Below, piece by piece: positions 26,955 to 36,989 of a DNA stretch of 55,283 bases. This DNA is from Thermoplasmata archaeon. Its GTDB lineage: Archaea > Thermoplasmatota > Thermoplasmata > Lutacidiplasmatales > UBA184. Made by a program: the position numbers and the translations under genes. A model generated the notes under the pieces. That model saw nothing but the letters and a program-made list of their open reading frames with translations. It did not search any database and had not been told where the DNA came from. The DNA lies in contig JASHSU010000092.1 of assembly GCA_030038605.1 (NCBI GenBank), positions 1 to 55,283 on the forward strand, written 5' to 3'. Within the stretch, counting starts at the first letter, position 1. Each line of letters begins with the position of its first letter.

Positions 26955-29900
26955 GCTGGGACGTCGCCTCGCTCGGGGCGACCGGAGGCTCCGCCGTCGT
27001 CGGGCTCGTGCCCTTTCGGCCCGAGAGGCTCCAGGCGCGGTCCCCGAGCAGCTGGAGCACCGCGGGAACCAGGTACGTACGGACCACCATCGCGTCCAGG
27101 ATGACCGCCACCGCGACCGAGAACCCGATCGCCCGGATCAGCGTGAACTCACCGACCGCCAGCGCGGCGAACGCACTGGCCAGGATGATCGCGGCCGCCG
27201 TGATGATGCCACCCGTCCGGCCGACCGAGGTCACGACCGCTTCGGAGGACGGGCGCCCCCGGAGCCGCTCCTCTCGCACCCGGCTCAGCACGAAAATGTT
27301 GTAGTCGATGCCCAAGCCGAGGACGAGCATGAACAGGATCGTACGCACGTAGAAGAAGAGCGGGAAGCCCAGGAGCTGGTCGAATACGAGGTAGGTGACG
27401 GCCCACGCCCAGCTGATCGACAGCCCGATCGTCGCCACCGCCATGAGGGCGATGATCCACGACCGCAGCACCGCGATCAGGACGACCAGCAACCCCACCG
27501 TCACGGCCACGATGAGGATGAGCGTGGCCTGCGCCGTCTCGGAGGCGAGGTCGCCGATCGTGGGAGCCCCCCCACCGTAGGCGATCTGGGTCACTTCGGG
27601 GTGGCTCTCCGTGAAGGCAGCGTACGAGGACCGGACCGCGTCGACCGCGTTCACCGCCTGCTGCGAGAGCCCCGTGGCGGTCGGGTAGAACGTCAGCAAC
27701 ACCGTGCGCCCGTCCGTCCCGACGTACCCGCTCAACGTGCCGAGCAGATTCTTCTGCGGCGCCAGGGGCTGGCTGGAGAGGTTGAGCCACGTCCCGAGCG
27801 GGGCTCCGTACGGTCCGACCGGCGAGAGGACGGAGGCGATCCCGCTCGTATTCTCCGCCCGCGCCGTGAACGCCGCCAGGTCGACGAATTCCTGCGCATT
27901 CGTCTGGTTGCCGACGACGAGCGGCGCGCTGAACGTGACCAACGCGAACGAGGGGGTCGCGAACCCGTTGCCGTAGGCGTGGTAGAGCGTCTGGAGCCCG
28001 TCGGTCGCCGGGTGGCCGGACGGCAGTTGGCCGTAGAAGTCGTAGGCGAGCGGGACATTGAGCGCGATGTAGACGAGCGGGATGCTCACGAGCAGGAGCA
28101 CGGCGACCAGGACCACCGGGCGCCGCTGCGAGAGCCGGCCGGCCCGGTAGAAGTACGTCTGCTCGCGGCGCGTCGCCTCCTCGGTCCGCCGGGCCAGGCG
28201 CTCGAACCGGGCCCCCGAGTACGGCCAGAAGATCCGGCGCCCCAGCAGCTTCAGGAACGCCGGGACGAGCGTGAGCGACATCAGGATGGTGAGGAGGATG
28301 GCCACCGAGAGCACCGACCCCCAGTTCTCGAGTAAGGTGATCCCGCTGAACGTGAGGGCGAGCGTTGCGATGATGGCGGTCGAGCCGCTGGTCGCGACCG
28401 ACTGTCCGGCCCACGCCACGGAGTGGACGATCGCCTCGTCCGGACCCGCACCGTGGACCAGCTCCTCCCGGTACCGGGCCACCAGGAAAATCGAGTAGTC
28501 AGTTCCCACGCCCAGGACGAACACTTCCTCGAGCGTGAGGGACGTCGTGTCCACGGCTCCGAAGACCTTCCCGATCACGATGGTCGCTCCGAGGGCGAGG
28601 ACCAGCGCGATCCCGAGGCCGGCGAAGGTGACGGACGGCGTCACCGGGGACCGGAAGTAGAGCATGGCGATCACCAGCAGCAGGCCGACCGTCAGCGGGA
28701 GGACGAGCGCCAGTGTCTCGCTCACCGCCTGATTCGTGAACAGGTCCAACGGGCCGGCGCCGGTCTGGACGTAGGAGATCGAACGGGACGGGTCGGACGA
28801 GGTCAGGACCGCTTGGACCGTGGTGTCGATCTTTCCGTAGTCAGCGTAGACCGGTTGTCCGCCGCTCCCGTTGGTGTAGTCGTCGGCCACGGTGAACGCC
28901 ACGCTGATGAGCGACGCGGTCCCCGCCGCGTTCACGAACTGGGCGAGGATCGCGCGCGGAACGGGCAGGGGCTCGGTCCACAACGTCGCGTTCGCCACGG
29001 TAGCGTTGGCCCACGCCTCCGCGGTTGCGCTGGTCGTCCGTCCGCCCGGGAACGCGGTCCAGACCGTGTCCACCCAGGTCGCCGGAAACCCGACCTGCAC
29101 GGCGAGCAACCCGGAGGCGGTCGTCCGCACGCTCGACCACGCCGTGAAGTTCTGAAGGCCGAGCGAGCCCAGGACCGCGCTCGCGACCCCGGCCGACTCG
29201 GGCGTCGGGAAGAGGGTTGGCACCAGGGTGGCGACCGGTCCGCGAACGACCGACTGGGCGCACGCGACGACCTGGGCGGGGGCGGCGGCGCAGTCCGCGC
29301 TGCCGTTGAACCCGTCGGTCGAACCACCCGCGCCGGTGTAGAACGCGGTGAGGACCGCCTCGGCGGTCGCGTTGCCGCCGAGCGAGGCCAGCGTCGCCTC
29401 GTACGCCGGGTAGTTCCAGTGCGCCGGAGGTTGGCTCGTATTCTGGATGAGCTGCTCCCAGGTGGCCACGAAGGCCGCCGGAGTACCCCAGAGGAGGGAC
29501 GCGGTGCCGTTCACTCCCGCCGTCAGGCTGTCGGGGCCGGAGCTCGCGCCCCGAATCGCGCCCCCGGCGAGCTCCACCTGACCGGCCAGGTAGCCGGCGT
29601 AGGCGGTGTACACGCTGCTGTAGCCGGCCACATTCTGGAGCGACCGGTCGGCGGCCAGCGCGGCCGTCACGTTGAGCAGGGCTCCCTGCGCGCTCCGGTC
29701 CGTGAGGTTCGGTCCCGTGAACAACAGGATGCTGGAGGAGCCCCCGGTCTCGTTGGGGAACAGTCGGGCGAACTCGTCGTTCGCGAGTGCGCTCGGGGAC
29801 GACGCCGAGGCGTTCTGGCTGGTGTTGGTCGTCACCGAGCCGAGGAGCGGGAGGAACGGGACCACGACGACGAGCAGGGCGACCCAGAAGATCACCGGGT

Positions 29901-29985
29901 ACCACGGGTGCTTGATGATCCCGCGGGCCAGCCCGGCGAACAGGCGGAACCCGAGCGTTGCATCGTGCCGCGGCGGTTCCCCCAC
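26944..29985 (-). CDS. MMPL/RND-family membrane transporter
   Basis: Two MMPL repeats, each with a large extracellular loop then a TM bundle: VLGVGTDYSIFLVARYREEL and VLGLGIDYNIFVLSRVREERL. Confidence 0.93.
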   Translation of the reverse strand: MGEPPRHDATLGFRLFAGLARGIIKHPWYPVIFWVALLVVVVPFLPLLGSVTTNTSQNASASSPSALANDEFARLFPNETGGSSSILLFTGPNLTDRSAQGALLNVTAALAADRSLQNVAGYSSVYTAYAGYLAGQVELAGGAIRGASSGPDSLTAGVNGTASLLWGTPAAFVATWEQLIQNTSQPPAHWNYPAYEATLASLGGNATAEAVLTAFYTGAGGSTDGFNGSADCAAAPAQVVACAQSVVRGPVATLVPTLFPTPESAGVASAVLGSLGLQNFTAWSSVRTTASGLLAVQVGFPATWVDTVWTAFPGGRTTSATAEAWANATVANATLWTEPLPVPRAILAQFVNAAGTASLISVAFTVADDYTNGSGGQPVYADYGKIDTTVQAVLTSSDPSRSISYVQTGAGPLDLFTNQAVSETLALVLPLTVGLLLVIAMLYFRSPVTPSVTFAGLGIALVLALGATIVIGKVFGAVDTTSLTLEEVFVLGVGTDYSIFLVARYREELVHGAGPDEAIVHSVAWAGQSVATSGSTAIIATLALTFSGITLLENWGSVLSVAILLTILMSLTLVPAFLKLLGRRIFWPYSGARFERLARRTEEATRREQTYFYRAGRLSQRRPVVLVAVLLLVSIPLVYIALNVPLAYDFYGQLPSGHPATDGLQTLYHAYGNGFATPSFALVTFSAPLVVGNQTNAQEFVDLAAFTARAENTSGIASVLSPVGPYGAPLGTWLNLSSQPLAPQKNLLGTLSGYVGTDGRTVLLTFYPTATGLSQQAVNAVDAVRSSYAAFTESHPEVTQIAYGGGAPTIGDLASETAQATLILIVAVTVGLLVVLIAVLRSWIIALMAVATIGLSISWAWAVTYLVFDQLLGFPLFFYVRTILFMLVLGLGIDYNIFVLSRVREERLRGRPSSEAVVTSVGRTGGIITAAAIILASAFAALAVGEFTLIRAIGFSVAVAVILDAMVVRTYLVPAVLQLLGDRAWSLSGRKGTSPTTAEPPVAPSEATSQPTT

Positions 29986-30016
29986 GGGCGCCCCCGGGAG
30001 ACTGCCGAAGATAACC

Positions 30017-30970
30017 CTACCGGGGCGCCGGAGTTTCCGTGGCTCCGGTCGCGGCGGCGCCCTTCCACCGGGGCGGGTACCGGGCCGGGTCCGCGAACAC
30101 CCGCGTCTCGGCCACGACCCAGCCTTCCTTCACGGTGCCGAACGCCCGGGATTCCTCGCGCGCGACCCCGGTCGCGACCAGGGCCCCGGTCCGCGTGACC
30201 AGCACGACGTGGGCGCCGCGCGCGAACGGCCGAGGGATCGCGAGGACGCCCCCACGCGCCAGGCCGGCCCCGTGGGCGACCGCACTGGCCGCGCCGTCCT
30301 TGACCACGACCTGCGGGAACTCCCTCCACACTTCCTCGATCGGGTGGAGGTAGCGGAGCAGGGCCTCGGGCCGGCCCTCGCGCCGCTCCGCGTCGGCGTC
30401 CGCGAGCGTCGCCAACGTCACGGCGAGTCCCTCGTCGAACGGACCGTTCGCCACCCGACGCAGCTCCTCCATGTGGCCGCCGCCGCCGAGGGCTTCGCCG
30501 ACGTCGACGGCGAGCGTCCGCACGTACGTGCCCGAGTCCGCGACGATATCCAGCAGGAGGCGCGGACCGTCCACCTCCAGCAGGGTCAGCCGATGGATGG
30601 TGCGGACGCGGCGTTCCCGTCGAACGGCGGAGCGAACCGGGGGCGTCTGGTAGACCGGTCCCTGGAATTCGGCGATCACCCGCTCCAGTTCCCGGCGAGG
30701 CACCGTGCTGTGGAGCCGGATCACCGCGACGTAGCGTTTGGGGAATTCGAGGACCAGCGGGAGGAGCTTGAGCGCCGGCCCGACCCCGACCCAGAGGAGG
30801 CCCGAGACGTTGGGGTCGAGCGTCCCCGCGTGACCCGCCGTCGTGACCCCGAGCAGGTCCCGGGCCCATGCCGTCACCTGGTGCGAGGACGGGCCGCGGG
30901 GTTTGTCGAGCAGCAGGAACGCACCGGCCTTGAGGCGCTCGGCGACGGGGTCGGACGGGGGACCGCTCAC
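30017..30970 (-). CDS. truB: tRNA pseudouridine synthase TruB/Cbf5 family with PUA-like C-terminus
   Basis: FLLLDKPRGPSSHQVTAWARDLLG, GHAGTLDPNVSGLL; GTYVRTLAVDVGEALG. Confidence 0.93.
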   Translation of the reverse strand: MSGPPSDPVAERLKAGAFLLLDKPRGPSSHQVTAWARDLLGVTTAGHAGTLDPNVSGLLWVGVGPALKLLPLVLEFPKRYVAVIRLHSTVPRRELERVIAEFQGPVYQTPPVRSAVRRERRVRTIHRLTLLEVDGPRLLLDIVADSGTYVRTLAVDVGEALGGGGHMEELRRVANGPFDEGLAVTLATLADADAERREGRPEALLRYLHPIEEVWREFPQVVVKDGAASAVAHGAGLARGGVLAIPRPFARGAHVVLVTRTGALVATGVAREESRAFGTVKEGWVVAETRVFADPARYPPRWKGAAATGATETPAPR

Positions 30971-31515
30971 GGGGAGACTCCACCATCCTGGGCCCGCAGG
31001 AATTCAACGATCCGGCCCGCGACCCGGTCCGGGGGCAGCTGGGTCGAGTCGACCGTCAGGTCGGCGGGCTCGTGGTCGACATCGATCCCATAGAGGGACC
31101 GGTAGCGCCGGCGCTCGCCCTCGACCCGGGAGCGCATCCGGGCGAGCGCTTCGGCGACCGACTGGTGGTCCCGGCCGGCGACCCGCTCGGCCCGCACGGT
31201 CTCGTCCGCCACGACCAGGACCGCGTAGACCGGGGTGCCGTGACGCCGGCAGAGCGCTCCCTGCACCCGTCCGTCCAGCACGATGCCCGGACGGGCGAGT
31301 CCCTGCATCCGTTCGTCCAGGGTCCGGTCGACCTCCGGATGGGCCTCGGCGTAGCCGCCGAATGCCTCGACATCCATCCCCCGCGCCGCGGCCTCCTCCC
31401 GGAACACCTGGCCCGCGCTCACGAACGTGAGCCCGAGGGCCTCGGCGACGCGACGTCCGGCGGTCGACTTACCGCTCCCGGGCGGTCCGCCGAGCGCGAC
31501 GACCCGCCCGATCAC
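30967..31515 (-). CDS. cmk: Cytidylate kinase, archaeal type
   Basis: VIGRVVALGGPPGSGKSTAGRRVAEALGLTFVSAGQVFRE; GTG start overlapping the upstream stop. Confidence 0.9.
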   Translation of the reverse strand: MIGRVVALGGPPGSGKSTAGRRVAEALGLTFVSAGQVFREEAAARGMDVEAFGGYAEAHPEVDRTLDERMQGLARPGIVLDGRVQGALCRRHGTPVYAVLVVADETVRAERVAGRDHQSVAEALARMRSRVEGERRRYRSLYGIDVDHEPADLTVDSTQLPPDRVAGRIVEFLRAQDGGVSP

Positions 31516-32366
31516 GCCGGGCTCAGGGCCGCCGGAGGCGTCGGAGGCGGCCGGACCGGCACCAGGTTCCGCTCGCGCGCGAAGCGGCGCAGCCAGTAGT
31601 CCTTCAGCACGCGGCGGAACGCCATCGACGCCGGCACCGTGTACAGGCTGAAGATCAGGAACCAGAGCGGGAAGTAGCCGAAGACATGGTAGGAGTAGAT
31701 GTTGATGATCGAACCGCCGAGGCTGACCGTCTGCTGGGTCACGGTCGCGGCGGCGATGACGAGCCCGACCCAGGTGTAGATCAGGATGAGCATGAAGTAG
31801 GTGATGGCCATCCCCTTGAACTGCGCGATCGTCACCTCGCTGGAGAGGCGCGTGATCCGCTCTTGGAACGGCTTCAACGCCGCGATCCGGTCCTTCTTGC
31901 CGGACTTGATGGCAGCCATCTGCGCCTTGCGGAACGCGGCGTTCCACTTCTGCACACGCGCCGCCTTCGTCCAATCGGTCGTGTAGTTGTAGGCGAGCGC
32001 CGTGATCGCCATCTCCACCGCGCCGGCGAGGGCCATGGTTGCGAGGATGTGGTCGGAACCGAACCCGATGGCGTAGTAGAGCGGACCGGGCGTCGCGGGA
32101 CTCGTCCCGAGGCCGCCCGCCAGCGAGTTCCGGAACCCGGTGTCGATGAGCATCCAGAGCCCGAGGAACCCCAGGAAGATGATCACCGTCGTCGACCACT
32201 TGATGCCCCCGGAGGCGGGACGGCGCGGGGGCGGAGCGGCCGCCTCGTCCGGCGTCGTGTCGGTCGCCGCGCTGGGCAGCGGCGGACCGGACGGATTCGC
32301 CTCCTCCGCCGTGGGTTCGACGACGACCTCCGTCGTGGGGGTCAACGGGGCGTCGTCGCTCAGCAT
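31512..32366 (-). CDS. EMC3/TMCO1-like (DUF106) membrane protein
   Basis: Position between secY and cmk; KWNAAFRKAQMAAIKSGKKDRIAAL cytoplasmic coiled segment between TMs. Confidence 0.87.
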   Translation of the reverse strand: MLSDDAPLTPTTEVVVEPTAEEANPSGPPLPSAATDTTPDEAAAPPPRRPASGGIKWSTTVIIFLGFLGLWMLIDTGFRNSLAGGLGTSPATPGPLYYAIGFGSDHILATMALAGAVEMAITALAYNYTTDWTKAARVQKWNAAFRKAQMAAIKSGKKDRIAALKPFQERITRLSSEVTIAQFKGMAITYFMLILIYTWVGLVIAAATVTQQTVSLGGSIINIYSYHVFGYFPLWFLIFSLYTVPASMAFRRVLKDYWLRRFARERNLVPVRPPPTPPAALSPA

Positions 32367-32367
32367 C

Positions 32368-34134
32368 CTACGACTCGCCTCCCAGGAAGCGACGGAGCAG
32401 CGGGTTCATCTCCATCAACTGCTCGCGGCCCATCGCCTCGTAGAGATTGATGATGATACCGACCATCAGCAGCACCCCGGTCCCGCTGGCATTGCCGAGG
32501 GTACCGATAAGGTCCGCCCCGGCGGCGAGGGCGCCCACGGCGGCGCCCGAGATGACGGTGATGACCGGGATGTACCGCTCGAGCACGCGACGGAGGACCC
32601 GGGGTTCTCTACGGAACCCGGGGATCTGCATTCCCGACGCTTCGATCTGTCGGGCGACCGCCTCGGGACCCATGTTGGTCGTCTGGATCCAAAACTTGGC
32701 GAACAGGATCGACCCGCAGACCATCGCGGTGAAGTAGACGGCGACGTGGACGAGGCCTTGCCACCATGCGTGCCCGTAGAGGAACCCGCCGTACGTCTGG
32801 TAGTTGAGGATGGGGAGCAGCCACGACTCGAGGCCGTTCACCGTGGACAGGTAGTACGCACCTCCGGTGAGCGGTTGGGTTTGACTCACCCCTAACAAAC
32901 TCGCTTGGGCCGCGGTCGGGTATGACCCGACCCACCACTGATGGCCCAGCACCGGGAAATGCATGAGGGTCGAATTCGACCAGAGGAGGATCGTGAAGAG
33001 CGACACGTTGGCGAGCAGCGCGCTCATCAGGATGACCGGGATGTTGGACGCGTAGATGAGACGCAGCGGGTAGCGTCCCCGGGCGCCGCGGGCCTCGGCG
33101 TGCGAGAGCGGCAGCTCGATCCGCGTCGATTCGGTCCAGGCGACGAGGAAGAAGATCGCCGCGGTGCCGATGAGCGCGACGATCGGATTCGGCTGACGTA
33201 ACAGGACCTGTTCCCACCCCCCGCTCGCCATCTGGCTCGCGCTGTAATTGGTGAAGAACCAGAGCGCCTTGGGGATGGCGCCGCTCGGCGGATTGCTCGC
33301 GCTCACCGCCGCCGCCGGATTTTGCGGGACCCAGTTGAGCGTCCCCTGCACGATCTGCTGCGAGACGCCCGCGGCGATGAATAGCGAGATCCCGCTGCCG
33401 ATCCCCCACTTCGAGACGACCTCGTCCATCAGGAAGACGAGGTAACTGCCGAACACGAGCTGCGCGACGATGATCGTGTTCGCGAGCAGGAGACCGTTAC
33501 CGGGGGAGGCGTTGCCCAGGCTCGTGACGATGCCCGCCGAGGGGGTCAGGTACCCGTAGACCTGCGGGACCGCCTCGATGAAGATCATCGCGATGACGAG
33601 GACCTTCTGCGTGCCCTGGTAGGTCCCCTTGTCCTCGTCGTTGGTCAGGTCCAGGTTGATGATCTTCGCACCCGTGAACAGTTGCATGATGATCGACCCG
33701 GTGACGATCGGGCCGATGCCCAGGTGCATGAGCGTGCCTTGCGCGCCCGCGAGGATCGCGCGGTAGCTGGCGAACAGGTCGATGACGGTCGCCTGGTCGA
33801 CGCCGAAGAGGTAGATGTTCGTCAGCAGGAAGTACATCAGCAGGACGGAGACCGTCCAGAACAGCTTCGTCCGGAAATGCACGTGGCCTTTCGGCTGCGT
33901 GACGGCCGGCATCCGGGTTGTGAGCGGCTTCAGTCCGTAGAGCTTGGAACCGGGACCGGTGTAGGAGAGTCCCAGGTAGAGGACCCCCATCACGACGACG
34001 ATGACGGCGCTCACCAGGCCGAACGCGATGAGCGTCGGCTGCTCCCAGTACCAGATGATGGCGAGCAGGATGGCGCCGAGCACCGCGAGCGGGATCGCCC
34101 AACGCGGGTCGCGGGGCGTCTCATCGTCCGCCAT
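32368..34134 (-). CDS. secY: Preprotein translocase SecY
   Basis: GPIVTGSIIMQLFTGAKII, LVFGSYLVFLMDEVVSKWGIGSGISLFI, SRIELPLSHAEARGARGRYPLRLIYASNIPVIL-type motifs. Confidence 0.95.
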   Translation of the reverse strand: MADDETPRDPRWAIPLAVLGAILLAIIWYWEQPTLIAFGLVSAVIVVVMGVLYLGLSYTGPGSKLYGLKPLTTRMPAVTQPKGHVHFRTKLFWTVSVLLMYFLLTNIYLFGVDQATVIDLFASYRAILAGAQGTLMHLGIGPIVTGSIIMQLFTGAKIINLDLTNDEDKGTYQGTQKVLVIAMIFIEAVPQVYGYLTPSAGIVTSLGNASPGNGLLLANTIIVAQLVFGSYLVFLMDEVVSKWGIGSGISLFIAAGVSQQIVQGTLNWVPQNPAAAVSASNPPSGAIPKALWFFTNYSASQMASGGWEQVLLRQPNPIVALIGTAAIFFLVAWTESTRIELPLSHAEARGARGRYPLRLIYASNIPVILMSALLANVSLFTILLWSNSTLMHFPVLGHQWWVGSYPTAAQASLLGVSQTQPLTGGAYYLSTVNGLESWLLPILNYQTYGGFLYGHAWWQGLVHVAVYFTAMVCGSILFAKFWIQTTNMGPEAVARQIEASGMQIPGFRREPRVLRRVLERYIPVITVISGAAVGALAAGADLIGTLGNASGTGVLLMVGIIINLYEAMGREQLMEMNPLLRRFLGGES

Positions 34135-34160
34135 GAAGCCGCGTTCCACCCGGAGCCCGA

Positions 34161-34170
34161 TTAATATAGT
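34161..34170 (-). promoter_or_regulatory. TATA box for the secY-EMC3-cmk-truB unit
   Basis: TTAATATAGT on + (ACTATATTAA on -), about 27-36 bp upstream of the secY start in the L15-secY gap. Confidence 0.65.
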
Positions 34171-34207
34171 CTACGGGAGCCGCGCGGGACGGCCGCGGCG
34201 GCCCGCG

Positions 34208-34645
34208 CTACCGGTCCCCCGCCCCCGTCGCCGGGGGCTCCGTGAGCAGCGTGACCTTGTCGCCCGCGTGGCGCGAGGCGTGGGCGACGTAGACGCTCCA
34301 GGTCCCGACCGGGGCCCCGCCGCCGAGCAGGCGGTCGATACCGGCCTTGGTCAGGTCCGCGACGTACGTCGTGCCGTTCTCGGTCACGGCGCCGGCGGCC
34401 CGCAGGAGCGGGAGATAGGTGGGCAGGTCCCCGACGTTCAGCGAGGTCGGCCGCTCGACCGTCCCCGGCGGTCGCTTGAACCCGTGCCGGCCGAAGTGGT
34501 CGGGCGCGTAGATGAGCATCGACTTGAACTTGTACTTGTGCAGGCCCGCGTTGCCCCGGCCGCCCTGCTTGCCCGCGCCGCGGCCCGCCTTGATGCCCCG
34601 ACCGTGCGTCCGGAGACCTCGGAACTTGCGCGTCCGGCTCGGCAT
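34208..34645 (-). CDS. rpl15: Ribosomal protein L15 (uL15)
   Basis: TRKFRGLRTHGRGIKAGRGAGKQGGRGNAG. Confidence 0.95.
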   Translation of the reverse strand: MPSRTRKFRGLRTHGRGIKAGRGAGKQGGRGNAGLHKYKFKSMLIYAPDHFGRHGFKRPPGTVERPTSLNVGDLPTYLPLLRAAGAVTENGTTYVADLTKAGIDRLLGGGAPVGTWSVYVAHASRHAGDKVTLLTEPPATGAGDR

Positions 34646-34649
34646 CGGT

Positions 34650-35096
34650 TCACACCATCCGCCGGACGAGCTCGTTGATCTGAGCGCCGCGGTATCCCAG
34701 GGCGCCGCCGCGCGTAAACGGCTTCTTCGTCGACCGCCACCCGCCCTTCGGCGGCGTGAGGCGGAACAGCGGCTTGAGCCCGCGCACGGGAGGAAGTCCT
34801 TCCTTGGCGACCTTGGCCGCGACCTCGGTCAGGTCCTTTCCGCCCAGACTGACCGCGCGCTCGGCGGTGACGCTCGAACCTTCGGCCGTGCGGCCCCGGT
34901 GTTCCAGGAGGAAGCCGACCGTCGCCGGGTCCGCTTCGCCCCAGGTGACGTATCCCTGGACGCGCGTGATCATCCCCCGGAACTCCGGCCGCTCGGGTAC
35001 GACGGTCGCGTGATTAGCCCGCGTGAGGTGCAGGAGCCGGAGCGTGTCGACCACGTCATGCCGCGCGTGGATCGTGCCACGCACGCGAACGATCAT
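34650..35096 (-). CDS. rpl30: Ribosomal protein L30 (uL30)
   Basis: MIVRVRGTIHARHDVVDTLRLLHLTRANHATVVPE; an alternative MGW start lies at 35105. Confidence 0.93.
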   Translation of the reverse strand: MIVRVRGTIHARHDVVDTLRLLHLTRANHATVVPERPEFRGMITRVQGYVTWGEADPATVGFLLEHRGRTAEGSSVTAERAVSLGGKDLTEVAAKVAKEGLPPVRGLKPLFRLTPPKGGWRSTKKPFTRGGALGYRGAQINELVRRMV

Positions 35097-35107
35097 CCAG
35101 CCCATCG

Positions 35108-36010
35108 CTAGGCACCTCCCGTCGTCGGAGCGTTCCGGCTGGGGGGCGCGCGACCGGGCGGGCCCCGTCCCGGAGGTCCGCGACCCGGCGGTCCACGGCC
35201 CGGACCGCCACGGCCCGGCGGCCCGCCGCGTCCGCGACCCCGTCCCCGGCCACCGCGCATCGGTCGGACCCCTTCCTCCTTCGGCGGAAGGATCGAGGTG
35301 CCGGTCGGTCCGCGGACGATCCGCAGATGCTGCGCATCCGTCGCCGGTACCTTGAGCTGGGCCAGCGCGGCGAGGGCGCCGTAGACCGCCTGGGCGTAGT
35401 TGACCGTGGTCTTCGTGTGTCCGTCGGTGTAGCCCCACGCGTCGGTGATGCCGGCGAAGCGCAGGATCGGCTTGGCGACGTCGCCGACCGCCAGACCCAC
35501 GCCCCGCGGCGCGGGACGGAACGAGACGACGACCGAGCCGGCCCGCGCCTCGACCTGGAACGGGAGCGAGTGGGCGCGACCGCACCCGCACTCCCAGCTG
35601 CCGCATCCGCGGAGGATCTCGACGATCTCCAGCTTGGCCCGGTCGATCGCGCGTCGGATGGTCGGACCGACCTCGCGGCCCTTGGCGCGGCCGAGGCCGA
35701 CGAAGCCGTCGCCGGTCCCGACGACGACCGTGACCGCGAACTTGAACCGGCGGCCCGAGTCGGTCATCCGCTGGACCATGTTGACGTCCAGCACCTCGTC
35801 GTGCAATCCGGGGAGCAGCTTGTCGACGATCTGCGGCTCGCGCAACGGCAGTCCCGTCGCCAGCGCCTCGCTCATCGTCTTGACCTCGTCCGCCGCGACC
35901 CGGCGGCCGAGCTCCGTCTTGGGGACCCACGGCGGGGGCGCCGGGGCGCCCGGTGGTCCCCCCGAGTATCCGCCCCGCTCGCGCGAGGGTCCGGCCATCG
36001 CTCCGCTCAT
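35108..36010 (-). CDS. rps5: Ribosomal protein S5 (uS5) with Arg/Gly/Pro repeat tail
   Basis: [39 protein letters not shown]-terminal [36 protein letters not shown]. Confidence 0.95.
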   Translation of the reverse strand: MSGAMAGPSRERGGYSGGPPGAPAPPPWVPKTELGRRVAADEVKTMSEALATGLPLREPQIVDKLLPGLHDEVLDVNMVQRMTDSGRRFKFAVTVVVGTGDGFVGLGRAKGREVGPTIRRAIDRAKLEIVEILRGCGSWECGCGRAHSLPFQVEARAGSVVVSFRPAPRGVGLAVGDVAKPILRFAGITDAWGYTDGHTKTTVNYAQAVYGALAALAQLKVPATDAQHLRIVRGPTGTSILPPKEEGVRPMRGGRGRGRGRGGPPGRGGPGRGPPGRGPPGRGPPGRAPPSRNAPTTGGA

Positions 36011-36531
36011 GACGACTCCGGACGCTGCACGAGGGCGGATAGCTTCTGCCGGTAGGTGTCGAGCGGCAGCGGGAGCTTCTTGGGGAGATGCGCCCCGGCC
36101 AGCCGGTCGGCAGAGGGGAACCCTTCGTCGCCGTGCGGGATCGTGAGGCCGGCGTCCAGGAGCCCCCGGAGCGCCGCCGACAATCGCCCGCCCGAGGTCG
36201 GGTGGCGGATGCCCAGATCCAGTACCGCCTCGGCCTGGCCGTGCGCCTTCGCCCGGAGCCCGGCCAAGTAGGCCGTCAGGTACGCCGCGGGCGTCGAAGC
36301 GAGCGAAACGGACGGGAACTCGATCCCTCCGAGCTCGGTCGAGTCGGCCGTCGCCAGGACCCGGTCACCGGACGGGTCGAACGCGACGACGGAGACGCGG
36401 ACGCGACGCTCCGACAGGCGGACCACGGCCCGGGGCCGACCGGATTTGAGGAGCTTCAACCGCACGCGGTAGTCGGTCCGTCCCTCGCGTCGCCGACGGA
36501 AGTGGACGCGGTAGCGCGGGGAATCGCTCAT
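36007..36531 (-). CDS. rpl18: Ribosomal protein L18 (uL18)
   Basis: [34 protein letters not shown]; 174 aa from MSDSPRY. Confidence 0.94.
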   Translation of the reverse strand: MSDSPRYRVHFRRRREGRTDYRVRLKLLKSGRPRAVVRLSERRVRVSVVAFDPSGDRVLATADSTELGGIEFPSVSLASTPAAYLTAYLAGLRAKAHGQAEAVLDLGIRHPTSGGRLSAALRGLLDAGLTIPHGDEGFPSADRLAGAHLPKKLPLPLDTYRQKLSALVQRPESS

Positions 36532-36986
36532 GCCGCCTCCGGGAGGTGGCCGGCCAGGCGGAGGTTCTGGAGCAGGTGGGCCCGGCTGCGGAACATACCG
36601 CCCTTGGCCCGCCGGTAGAACTCGCGGTAGACCTTCGGGGGGATCTTCTTGCCGGTGCGGAGTTCGCGGAGAAGGTCCCGCTGGGCCCGGATCCGGCGCA
36701 TCCACCGCGACTTGCGGGTGAGACGGGACTCGGGGGTTCCCTTGCGAGAGCCCGGTCCCTGATGCCGTCCCTTGGCGACCTCCTGGGCGCGACGACGGGC
36801 GCGGGCCCGGGACGTGCCGATGGTCGCCCGGCGACGGATGACCCCGGCCTTGATCGCGCCCCGCACGTCCGCGCGGGTGACGGCGTCGGCCAGGTCCTCT
36901 TGGCTCGCGGGGTCCAGGAAGACGCGGCCCTCGCCGCATTTGAGCAGGGCCGCCGCCAGGCGGCGCTGGTTGGAGAGGTCGGGCAT
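36528..36986 (-). CDS. rpl19e: Ribosomal protein L19e (eL19)
   Basis: DLSNQRRLAAALLKCGEGRVFLDP; KRGRHQGPGSRKGT-like segment. Confidence 0.95.
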   Translation of the reverse strand: MPDLSNQRRLAAALLKCGEGRVFLDPASQEDLADAVTRADVRGAIKAGVIRRRATIGTSRARARRRAQEVAKGRHQGPGSRKGTPESRLTRKSRWMRRIRAQRDLLRELRTGKKIPPKVYREFYRRAKGGMFRSRAHLLQNLRLAGHLPEAA

Positions 36987-36989
36987 CGT

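Noticed and set aside
28423-30198. 591-aa plus-strand ORF opposite the MMPL transporter
   Set aside because: Antisense, R/G/E-rich, no motifs.
35140-35270. GC-rich repeat resembling a CRISPR or intergenic repeat
   Set aside because: It is in-frame coding repeat (GRGPP units) of the S5 tail; no spacer-repeat regularity.
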